Source: Dyadobacter pollutisoli
Lineage (GTDB): Bacteria > Bacteroidota > Bacteroidia > Cytophagales > Spirosomataceae
Length of the DNA: 64,000 nucleotides
Reading direction: 5' to 3'
Assembly (NCBI RefSeq): GCF_026625565.1
Contig: NZ_CP112998.1
Span: 2,296,501 to 2,360,500 of the forward strand
The notes under the pieces were generated by a model. That model had not been told where the DNA came from. It saw nothing but the letters and a program-made list of their open reading frames with translations, and searched no databases. The translations under genes and the position numbers were made by a program. Below are positions 1-6,727 of the stretch, in pieces (position 1 is the first letter of the stretch; every line of letters begins with the position of its first letter).

Positions 1-307
1 CAAACGTATCCAGAAAGGAGCCAAAAGTTTTTTGTGCTTCCTCCCACACGACTGGGTTAATGCAATAGCATACCCGTGGCGGGTTAATTTCACCCTGAAT
101 GATTCCGATCCGTTTCAATTCCTTTAAATGTTGCGATACAGTCGCCTGGGCAAGTTCCAGCTCATCGACCAAATCACCGCAAACACAGGCTTTCCTTGCA
201 ATCAGCAGCTGCATGATCGCAACTCTTGCCGGATGCGAAAACGCCTTGGCCAGATCTGCAATCCGGTTCTGTTGCTCGGTGAATATTTCAGTTTTTGTGA
301 CTCCCAT
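1..307 (-). CDS. ArsR-family metalloregulatory repressor (3' end cut by window)
   Basis: A winged-helix repressor of the ArsR/SmtB family; about 102 residues are visible from ATG at 307 and the frame is still open at base 1. The protein starts MGVTKTEIFTEQQNRIADLA, followed by an SHPARVAIMQLL helix, a KACVCGDLV segment matching the ELCVCDL metal/thiol-sensing region of ArsR proteins, and a QATVSQHLKELKRIGII recognition helix. The cysteine pair in CVC is the usual arsenite ligand site in ArsR; this is family knowledge, not shown here. It is divergent from the phosphatase at 426, and two matching palindromes lie in the shared promoter region, so it probably represses both itself and the phosphatase. 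Confidence 0.88.
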   Translation of the reverse strand, partial: MGVTKTEIFTEQQNRIADLAKAFSHPARVAIMQLLIARKACVCGDLVDELELAQATVSQHLKELKRIGIIQGEINPPRVCYCINPVVWEEAQKTFGSFLDTF

Positions 308-334
308 GATGCAAATATAAAGATCAATTTATTA

Positions 335-350
335 ATTGTAATATTACGAT
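335..350. promoter_or_regulatory. Candidate ArsR operator, copy 1
   Basis: A 16-bp inverted repeat ATTGTA-N4-TACGAT, 28 bp upstream of the arsR start. It differs by one base in the arms from the second copy at 377-392. It is seen directly; binding by the neighbouring ArsR is inferred. Confidence 0.5.
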
Positions 351-376
351 AAATATTTTTTTGTTCGATTATTTCA

Positions 377-392
377 ATCGTATCTTTACGAT
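377..392. promoter_or_regulatory. Candidate ArsR operator, copy 2
   Basis: A perfect inverted repeat ATCGTA-N4-TACGAT located 33 bp before the phosphatase start. Its offset from copy 1 is 42 bp, about four helical turns, which puts both sites on the same DNA face. Role inferred from position between divergent arsR and its likely target. Confidence 0.55.
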
Positions 393-425
393 CTGTTTGA
401 ACAACTACTTACTTTAATTAAATAT

Positions 426-1127
426 ATGAACCTGATCAATTTATTAATTATATCCTTTTTGACTACTGCTGCCACCATGCCATCGCAAAACCTCGACATC
501 AAGAAAGTCTTGAATCCAAAGCTGTCTGCTTACATCAACACCATTAAGGAAGACTTCTCAAAAATACCCAAAGACCGCCTGGCGGAACTTGACAAGATTG
601 CACAATTTATAGAAAAGCAAGTAAAAGCGGCACAACCGGCGCAGCTGACTTATATCTGTACCCATAATTCCAGACGCAGCCATTTCGGACAAATCTGGGC
701 AGCTACTGCCGCTGCCTACTATGATATTCCCAATGTGAAAGCATATTCCGGCGGTACTGAGGCTACCGCATTCAATGAACGAGCTGTTGCTGCCTGTGTG
801 AGAGCGGGTTTTGATGTTGCAAAAATATCAGAAGGCAAAAACCCCGTTTATCATGTAAGCTATGCGGATGGAACTGAACCTGTAAAGGCATTCTCGAAGA
901 AATATAATGACAGTAGCAATCCTCAAAGCAATTTCTGCGCTATAATGACCTGTTCCCAGGCTGATGAAGCTTGTCCTGTTGTAAAAGGTGCTGCTTCAAG
1001 GGTTGCCATCCCTTATAATGACCCGAAGGAATTTGATGGTAAACCGGAAGAAGCGGCCAAATACGACGAACGTTGCAAGCAGATCGCGACAGAAACACTC
1101 TATGTTTTTTCAAAGGTGAAAATGTGA
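426..1127 (+). CDS. Low-molecular-weight phosphatase / arsenate reductase-like protein
   Basis: 233 residues of the low-molecular-weight tyrosine phosphatase superfamily, which includes thioredoxin-linked ArsC. The P-loop CTHNSRRS (Cys78, Arg84) fits CX5RS. Further cysteines at 171, 176 and 183 could serve redox relay as in ArsC, but the spacing is not the classical one. A YNDP segment near residue 199 may supply the general acid. The first ~20 residues are hydrophobic and signal-like; an internal Met18 would give a cytoplasmic form, which better suits arsenate reduction. Proteins of this type are often annotated simply as protein-tyrosine-phosphatase in Bacteroidota. Divergent from arsR with operators between, so arsenic detoxification is the likely role. 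Confidence 0.75.
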   Translation: MNLINLLIISFLTTAATMPSQNLDIKKVLNPKLSAYINTIKEDFSKIPKDRLAELDKIAQFIEKQVKAAQPAQLTYICTHNSRRSHFGQIWAATAAAYYDIPNVKAYSGGTEATAFNERAVAACVRAGFDVAKISEGKNPVYHVSYADGTEPVKAFSKKYNDSSNPQSNFCAIMTCSQADEACPVVKGAASRVAIPYNDPKEFDGKPEEAAKYDERCKQIATETLYVFSKVKM

Positions 1128-1132
1128 ATTCA

Positions 1133-2377
1133 CTAATGGACGCCAATGCGCAGGCCGATGCGATAGGGCAGAACCCGCACCCACGTGTTGCTGTCGTAAG
1201 CGGGTCTGATGGCGGTGTTGGCAAATAGTTCAATCAGGAGGGCTGTTGAACGATTTCCAGTCAGCGTTTTTCCGAGTGTTACTTCTGCATTCATTACCGT
1301 GCGATGTAGGTTGAACTGGTAAACGGCTTCCCCGCCAACTCCCCAATGCAAACCTGAAAAGAGTGAAATAGGAGCACTGTATCCGAGTCGAAGTCCGGCC
1401 TGAATATGATTTGATCGGTCGGTTAACGTATCGCGTAGCTGTGTAACAATCATGGAACGATCGGGCTGCACTGCTACGGAATACTCGCCATTTGGCACCT
1501 GATAACGGATAGCCTGGCCGAATTGACGAAGTACTGCGCCCATCTCCAGTTGTCTGTCGCGAGAAAGTGATTGCTGCCGACCGACGTACAGGTCCCATCC
1601 CAACCGCTGTGGCAGCGATGTGCGCAAGTTCTCTAACTGTACAGCGATGTTACCTTCCCTGACTTTCGAATTCATTACACTGTAGCCCAGAAATGGTCCT
1701 CCTTTTACTACCCATGTATGCGAGGCGTGAACCGGTTCGGCTTTAATGTTTTCGTTGCTGGCAGATTGTATAGGCAAATGAGGAGGTAAAAGTCCGACAG
1801 AAAGATAGGAGATGTGCCGGGCATTTAAAGGCTGCATGTTCCCAATTATATTATCATTGAAATCAGCTGCTAATAATGATGAATCTTTCCCTGATGTAAA
1901 TTTACTTTTCGCTGGGTCTCGCCAGAAAAAGGATGAATTTATTTCATCAGCATAGCTGATACCTGAGCGAATGCTGTTTTTTAGATTACTTCGGTGACTA
2001 GCTTTTGCTATTTGTTCCTTTGGATGAATGTAAGTTCCTTTTGAAGACGTGATTTCGGTGGCATTGACAGCAGGTCGCGGCAAGACAGATACTGGCTCTG
2101 TTTGCCTCGGACGACTACTTATCACTTGTTTTTCAACTATCACCTTGCTGGACGCCTTCAAATTCCCGGCGTGAAATTGCCGGTTTATCCAAAATCCTGC
2201 TCCCGTCACAATAAGCAACAAAAGCGCGATCGCCACAGCCGTTCGCCTTTTCCTATGAACTGGTTGTGTAGGAGGCGATAATCGCCCTTCAAATTGCTGC
2301 CAGGATGTCTCCGGTTCCGGTTCGTAGTTGGCAAATCGTTCCCGGAGCCGTTTCTTAAGTTCGTCGTCAGGGTGCAT
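1133..2377 (-). CDS. Probable membrane anti-sigma factor with a barrel-like C-terminal domain
   Basis: About 414 residues from the start MHPDDELKKRLRERF, chosen because it overlaps the sigma gene by 11 bp as in coupled sigma/anti-sigma pairs; an upstream ATG at 2503 would lie deep inside the sigma gene. Residues 1-45 are charged and cytoplasmic, with a SWQQFEGRL helix; about 46-67 (TAVAIALLLLIVTGAGFWI) is a single transmembrane helix; then a low-complexity linker and, from about residue 230, alternating short amphipathic strands ending RVLPYRIGLRIGVH, resembling outer-membrane beta-barrel proteins. No enzyme motif. Role as regulator of the adjacent sigma factor is inferred from arrangement; the barrel-like tail is unusual for that role. 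Confidence 0.6.
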   Translation of the reverse strand: MHPDDELKKRLRERFANYEPEPETSWQQFEGRLSPPTQPVHRKRRTAVAIALLLLIVTGAGFWINRQFHAGNLKASSKVIVEKQVISSRPRQTEPVSVLPRPAVNATEITSSKGTYIHPKEQIAKASHRSNLKNSIRSGISYADEINSSFFWRDPAKSKFTSGKDSSLLAADFNDNIIGNMQPLNARHISYLSVGLLPPHLPIQSASNENIKAEPVHASHTWVVKGGPFLGYSVMNSKVREGNIAVQLENLRTSLPQRLGWDLYVGRQQSLSRDRQLEMGAVLRQFGQAIRYQVPNGEYSVAVQPDRSMIVTQLRDTLTDRSNHIQAGLRLGYSAPISLFSGLHWGVGGEAVYQFNLHRTVMNAEVTLGKTLTGNRSTALLIELFANTAIRPAYDSNTWVRVLPYRIGLRIGVH

Positions 2378-2918
2378 AAAAAAGGTTGGGATTGCCCTTA
2401 ATTGTTTTAAAAAATAGCGCCTTGGCCTTTGCGAGTTGTGATTTCGAAGTGCCTTCGGAGATGCCCAGCAACCGGGCAATCTCAGCATGTGAAAATCCGT
2501 CAATCAGATACAAGTTGAAAACCATACGATAGCCGGTCGGTAGAAGCGCGATCATCCGCTGAATCTCTTCGATGCTCAGTTGATCGAGAAAGGTATTGAA
2601 ACTGTTGTCGGCAACTTCGGCAGCCGCCTCGATCGGTACGACGACCGGCTCATGCAACTGGCTGCGATAATGATCAATCGCCGTGCGAATCGTCACTGAT
2701 TTCACCCAGGCATCCAAGGACTCCACTCGTTTTACCGTATGCAATTGAGCGAAGATTTTTACAAAACTATCAAGCATAATATCTTCTGCCTCTGCGACCG
2801 TTCTGGCATATCGTCGACAAAAACCAAGTAAGCGACCCTTGTAATAATCATACAGGGTCGCCTGGGCTTTCCGGTCTTGTTGTTGACAGGCGGTCAATTC
2901 ATTCGCCGAAATAGGCAT
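2367..2918 (-). CDS. ECF-type RNA polymerase sigma-70 factor
   Basis: 183 residues with the two-domain ECF layout. Sigma region 2 spans about residues 15-90 (LYDYYKGRLLGFCRRYARTVAEAEDIMLDSFVKIF, then WVKSVTIRTAIDHYR) and region 4 about 125-175 (LPTGYRMVFNLYLIDGFSHAEIARLLGISEGTSKSQLAKAK in overview). Directs RNA polymerase to a small regulon, usually under control of a co-encoded membrane anti-sigma factor. It is the first gene of a pair: its stop at 2367 lies inside the start of the downstream anti-sigma candidate, implying translational coupling. No TonB receptor of the FecA type is adjacent, so this is not an obvious iron-transport sigma. Confidence 0.9.
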   Translation of the reverse strand: MPISANELTACQQQDRKAQATLYDYYKGRLLGFCRRYARTVAEAEDIMLDSFVKIFAQLHTVKRVESLDAWVKSVTIRTAIDHYRSQLHEPVVVPIEAAAEVADNSFNTFLDQLSIEEIQRMIALLPTGYRMVFNLYLIDGFSHAEIARLLGISEGTSKSQLAKAKALFFKTIKGNPNLFYAP

Positions 2919-2929
2919 CTATTGGCAGG

Positions 2930-3862
2930 TTAGAGCTTTTGAACAGTCAGGAGCTTACCCTCCGCATCGAACTCTGCGGAGTAATAGGTATCAGTAACCA
3001 AAAACAATACAAGATAAGTTGTTACTTTCCCGTCCTTCTTGTTGATCACGCCTTTGGCGAATGTCCAGCCCTCATAATTTTTGTTCAAATAGGCCTTAAT
3101 CGTGTCGGGTAGCGTGTCAGCCGTTAGTAACTGATTTTCGGATGGATTGGTGATCGGGCCTTCCTCGTACGATTTTAGAACGATTCCCGATCCATCAAAA
3201 ACGAATGATGTAATGATACCGTCTTTCGTGGCGAAGACATGGTAGGTGGTTTTGCCATCGTCTGTCGAGGCCAGACCCTTTTGAAATGTAAAACCAGCCA
3301 ATGCAGCTTTCACCGGTTCAGGAAGATCAGTAAATGCAATGCCGTAGCTCACGGCGCTTTCTGTCGGCAAATCCTCAGCGTTTATATTACCGGCATCCAC
3401 GTCCAAGGTAATGTTGCCATCGGCATCGAACAGCAGCGTTTTTTCTGATTTGACAGCCGGATCAGGTTGTATCGAAACTTTGTAGCCAATCACAACTCCG
3501 TCATTCACACTTTTTCCCGCTGCTAAAATGATTGCCTTAGGATAAAGTTTTTGAATGTAAAGGAGTAGAGTAGCCGGTAAATCGGACGCGCCTGTGTCTT
3601 CGGTGGCTTCGTAGATTTTCCCGTTGTCGTTCACATATACAGCCATCCGGGCTGCGTCAACTGCAAATTTCGCCTGCCACACCCGATTAGCTTCAATGGG
3701 TGTAAACTTTAATGATGTCGCCTTTGGAAATGCCTGAAGTACAGCTGCAATCGCGGCTTGCGGTGCGGAGTCATCAGGCCCGGGAGTTGCTTCGTTTTTG
3801 ATGTCACATGCAACAAACAGTACGGTAAGGCCAAATAAAAGAATGCGGATCGAATTTCTCAT
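2930..3862 (-). CDS. PepSY-like (beta-lactamase-inhibitor-like) lipoprotein
   Basis: 310 residues from MRNSIRILLFGL, chosen because it gives a lipoprotein leader ending LFVAC; a longer form from 3970 would bury that leader. The mature part carries three repeats of the PepSY-like type: LPATLLLYIQKLYPKA, LPEPVKAALAGFTFQKG and LPDTIKAYLNKNYEGWTFAKG, each followed by strands with DADG/DGSG/DAEG turns. Such Bacteroidota proteins are periplasmic or surface lipoproteins of unknown substrate. It sits 11 bp upstream of the sigma gene on the same strand and may be co-transcribed with it, making three genes in one unit. Confidence 0.7.
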   Translation of the reverse strand: MRNSIRILLFGLTVLFVACDIKNEATPGPDDSAPQAAIAAVLQAFPKATSLKFTPIEANRVWQAKFAVDAARMAVYVNDNGKIYEATEDTGASDLPATLLLYIQKLYPKAIILAAGKSVNDGVVIGYKVSIQPDPAVKSEKTLLFDADGNITLDVDAGNINAEDLPTESAVSYGIAFTDLPEPVKAALAGFTFQKGLASTDDGKTTYHVFATKDGIITSFVFDGSGIVLKSYEEGPITNPSENQLLTADTLPDTIKAYLNKNYEGWTFAKGVINKKDGKVTTYLVLFLVTDTYYSAEFDAEGKLLTVQKL

Positions 3863-4722
3863 GGAAAACAGGGAAGTTAAGAGTTCATTGATATAGACGA
3901 GAAATCGTGAACTGCCGGTTGCCTTACGGGTAATATGAGCGCAAACTTTTTTCCCGTGGGCTTTTTGCATACCTCAAATTTGAGGCGGGTAAACTTTTTG
4001 TATGCCCGCAAAGTCCAACTCAAGTATAAAAGCCTTCATGTCATGGCAAGTGCTTTTTTGCGAGTCGTTTTCGCTGTAGACTTCATGAGCCTGGAAATTC
4101 AAGTACATGGTTGTCTTTAAAGGCAAGATCAATGTTGGGATGTAGTTCTCTCACAGCGGGCGAGAGTTTTGCACCGATCGTGCTGCGTTCAAATTATGAG
4201 GGTCTGTTGACGATTAGCCCTTTTGAGGCTTGTCCGTAAGAACGAAATTTATTTCGGTCAGCAGCCTCAACCCGCTAATAGCGTTTAATATGTCATCTGC
4301 CTCCGTGTAGTTGAACAATTAGATATGGCATCGCAACAATATCATTAAAGAAGACGAGGAATCATTGAAGTGAGGCTTTATCGTAAAGTTATTAAAGAAC
4401 AGTACATAATGGATGCCGGGCATTAATAGCTCAAAAGCTGAGAAGCAAGCCAAATTAGTAAAGACGAAAGTACGAAAGATGACTTTCAAGAGTTGCCTAC
4501 CTTTGAGTATTGGGAGAAGCAGGGAGTAAAAATATTCTCCTAAATTTGCCACGCAAACTTTGAAAATAAATATAGAGCTAATGGTAAGAACTAGGACAAA
4601 ATGGCCTTGGAGAGGCATACGGGTGCAAGTCCCGAAACCTATCAAAGTTAGCTCTTTGACGAAGTTTGCGGTGACCTCTCTTTATTTTTCACACTACCCA
4701 TTGCAAGCGAAGAATTGACGGA
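3863..4722. other. Gene-poor, degenerate intergenic region (about 860 bp)
   Basis: No convincing gene. A short + strand open stretch around 4135-4240 (reads GESFAPIVLRSNYEGLL then stop) and another around 4322-4370 look like fragments of lost coding sequence, but I cannot name a family. The right third holds the paired element described separately at 4552-4670. The base composition is more A+T rich than the flanking genes. The region could be the remains of a mobile element. Confidence 0.4.
4552..4670 (+). ncRNA. Long paired RNA-like element of unknown class
   Basis: Two perfect nested pairings close a roughly 120-base unit: CGCAAACTT (4552-4560) with AAGTTTGCG (4662-4670), and AGAGCTAA (4574-4581) with TTAGCTCT (4648-4655). 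Inside is a third hairpin, CGGG-tgcaagt-CCCG at about 4619-4634, flanked by an AGG/CCT pair. The GGTGCAAGTCC loop resembles motifs of group II intron domain I and of cobalamin riboswitches, but no reverse transcriptase is nearby and the GCCACTG box of cobalamin riboswitches is missing. The strand is uncertain. It lies downstream of the GlxA-type gene's stop, so it could also be a 3' element of that transcript in the other sense. Confidence 0.35.
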
Positions 4723-5715
4723 TTAACTATCTACCACGCTTTTGTTATACCGTTCCCTATATTCCATAGGCGACATGCCCGTTATTTTTCGGAATACTTC
4801 CCTGAATGCTTTCAAGTCGGAGTAACCTATTTCATACATTACTTCGTTGATCGTTTTCCGGGTATTTTCAAAAGCACGTTTGGCCGCCTCTATTTTTACA
4901 CGCTGGGCGTATTCCAATGGCGTGTTGCCCGTTGCCTTTACAAACCTGCGATCAAAATTGCGCCTGCCGATTGAAAACCTGGAAGAAAGCTGGTCCACAG
5001 AGATCTTTTCATCGATTTTGCTTTCAATGTACTGCTGGGCTAATTTGATTTCCTCATCGTCGTGTAATTTTTGTCCGCTAAAAATCGTGAAAATGGACTG
5101 GAACTCTCTGTTTATTTCAATTTGAAACAACTTTGCGCAAAATATGGCGGTTGGTCGGTCGTAGAACTTTTCGACCAGATGGACCAGCAGGTTCAAAAAT
5201 GAATACGCTCCTCCATTGGTATAAATTCCGGCCTCGTCCGTGATCGTTCGGTGCGACCGTAGTTTTACATTGGGAAACAATATGCTAAACGTATTTACAG
5301 CAGACCAATGCGTAGAACAAACCTTTCCATTGAGTAAGCCCGCCGACGCCAGCATAAACGCACCCGTACACATGGAGGCAAGCTCGGCGCCATTCTTGTA
5401 CTGGCGCGACAACCAGTCTACCATGGCAACGTTACCGGCCAGGGCGCTCTCGTAATCGTGGGCCAAAGACGGAATGATGATGAGATCAGTTTTATCGAGC
5501 GAATTGATATGGGTATGCGGCCTGATGCTCACCAGTCCCTTACTGAATACTGCCTGTTCAGAAACCCCCACGATCTCGACCTCGTATAATGGTTTGTGCC
5601 CGTTCTTTTCCCAATATGAGTTCGCTTCTGAAAATATCTCGTAAGACCCTACAATACAGGCAACACTCGACAAGTTGCTCTGGCCGTCCGGCGCGATAAT
5701 AGCAATGTGCTTCAT
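4723..5715 (-). CDS. GlxA-family transcriptional regulator (DJ-1/PfpI domain + AraC helix-turn-helix)
   Basis: 330 residues from MKHIAIIAPDG; an upstream in-frame ATG at 5760 would add 15 residues outside the domain. Residues ~1-170 form a DJ-1/PfpI-like sensor domain with the nucleophile-elbow-like segment ASMCTGAFMLASAGLL. The last ~110 residues are an AraC-type double helix-turn-helix (IDQLSSRFSIGRRNFDRRF in brief, then RKTINEVMYEIGYSDLKAFREVFRK). GlxA-type regulators sense small metabolites and activate nearby genes. The divergent neighbour at 5886 (SRPBCC protein) is the natural candidate target. Confidence 0.88.
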   Translation of the reverse strand: MKHIAIIAPDGQSNLSSVACIVGSYEIFSEANSYWEKNGHKPLYEVEIVGVSEQAVFSKGLVSIRPHTHINSLDKTDLIIIPSLAHDYESALAGNVAMVDWLSRQYKNGAELASMCTGAFMLASAGLLNGKVCSTHWSAVNTFSILFPNVKLRSHRTITDEAGIYTNGGAYSFLNLLVHLVEKFYDRPTAIFCAKLFQIEINREFQSIFTIFSGQKLHDDEEIKLAQQYIESKIDEKISVDQLSSRFSIGRRNFDRRFVKATGNTPLEYAQRVKIEAAKRAFENTRKTINEVMYEIGYSDLKAFREVFRKITGMSPMEYRERYNKSVVDS

Positions 5716-5885
5716 TGGATTTTTTGACACAATGTTAGGAATTCGATTTGTCTTAAACAACCCGTCATAATGTCTGTATTCCCCTCCGACAAAGTCCTTT
5801 TACGACCATAAATTTGTAAAAGATATTTCGGATGTAACAGTCCGTTTGCCAAAGACGATCTATTAACCACTTTAAAATAAACAAA

Positions 5886-6314
5886 ATGAAAAATCAGGAT
5901 TTCACCACCACCATTTATGTAGATCAGACACCGGCCGAAGTTTTCAATGCCATTTTGAATGTTCAGGGCTGGTGGTCGGGTTTGTATGAGGAGTCATTTG
6001 AAGGCGGCTCAGAGAAGATTGGAGACGAATTTAGCTTTCTCGCAGGAGGTGGTGTGCATTACAGCAAACAGCGATTGATCGAATTGGAACAGGACAAGAA
6101 AATTGTCTGGCTTGTGACCGAAAGCAAACTCACATTCGTTGAAACCACAAATGAATGGGAGGGTACCAAACTTAGTTTTGAGATTTTTAAAGAAGACGAC
6201 AAAACTAAAATTGTGTTTACCCACATTGGGCTGGTACCCGAATTTGAATGTTTTGATTCCTGCGCACCCGCGTGGACGGGGTACCTGCAGGAGCAACGGT
6301 TGAATCTGGTATAA
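5886..6314 (+). CDS. SRPBCC / AHSA1-like domain protein
   Basis: 142 residues forming a START-like (Bet v 1, AHSA1) fold: TPAEVFNAILNVQGWW at residues ~14-29, a central sheet (KKIVWLVTESKLTF, TKLSFEIF) and the closing helix CFDSCAPAWTGYLQEQRLNLV. These small cytosolic proteins bind hydrophobic ligands; no specific ligand can be named. The C-terminal tail after the long helix is about ten residues shorter than in most relatives, possibly from a late stop. Divergent from the GlxA-type regulator and likely controlled by it. A strong hairpin terminator follows. Confidence 0.82.
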   Translation: MKNQDFTTTIYVDQTPAEVFNAILNVQGWWSGLYEESFEGGSEKIGDEFSFLAGGGVHYSKQRLIELEQDKKIVWLVTESKLTFVETTNEWEGTKLSFEIFKEDDKTKIVFTHIGLVPEFECFDSCAPAWTGYLQEQRLNLV

Positions 6315-6343
6315 TCACTTTTCTAGTCCCCCAGACCAAGGAC

Positions 6344-6385
6344 AAATAGCAATGGCCCGGATTTTTGTCCGGGCCATTGCTATTT
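6344..6385. terminator. Hairpin terminator after SRPBCC gene
   Basis: Perfect 18-bp inverted repeat (6344-6361 with 6368-6385; core AATGGCCCGGA) around a 6-base T-rich loop. A-rich and T-rich arm ends let it work in both directions. Confidence 0.8.
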
Positions 6386-6604
6386 GAAAATGTCATTCCA
6401 TTACCTGATGAGATCCGGTATCGAAAGGGAAAAGGGGGCTCATGATCTGATGGAGGCCAGAATGAGCACTGGAAAAATTCTGATGATTAATACTCTATAA
6501 AATCTATGTGGTTTATATCTTTTTATATATTTGTGCACGAACTAATCAAACACCCCTATGAAACCAGTTATCCTAAGGAAAGATTTTTATTGTTGGCGGT
6601 ATAG
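6386..6604. other. Leader region of the TonB receptor; no gene seen
   Basis: A+T-rich stretch ahead of the receptor, probably holding its promoter. A 19-codon ORF starts at 6558 (MKPVILRKDFYCW) and ends at once; its first codons may belong to the broken frame that follows. No riboswitch recognised. Confidence 0.4.
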
Positions 6605-6727
6605 TATTGCCTTATAACCAGCCCGTTCGCGGCATGTAAGCCGGTCACTTCGGCACACGAAGAACCTACCTCCGGCTTCAACAAAAATCAGACAACCATT
6701 AACATCGCAAATAATTATTTAGCATGA
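6605..6727 (+). pseudogene. Possible remnant of a small lipoprotein gene
   Basis: An open frame without start codon reads through a lipobox-like TSPFAACKPV to a stop at 6725-6727 that overlaps the receptor ATG in the ATGA arrangement typical of coupled genes. Upstream the frame is closed by TAG at 6602, and an ATG at 6558 is in another frame (MKPVILRKDFY), so one frameshift plus one stop would be needed to rebuild a ~55-residue lipoprotein. Could also be chance; the ATGA overlap is the main argument. Confidence 0.25.

Noticed and set aside
99..352. Short plus-strand frames at the left edge
   Set aside because: Antisense to the ArsR coding sequence, which has a clear helix-turn-helix.
4615..4640. 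tRNA T-arm-like segment CGGG-tgcaagt-CCCG
   Set aside because: No matching anticodon arm or acceptor stem and the wrong overall pairing for a tRNA.
4319..4645. 108-codon minus-strand hydrophobic frame in the gene-poor region
   Set aside because: Runs through the paired element at 4552-4670 and has biased Phe/Leu composition from A+T-rich DNA; more likely chance.
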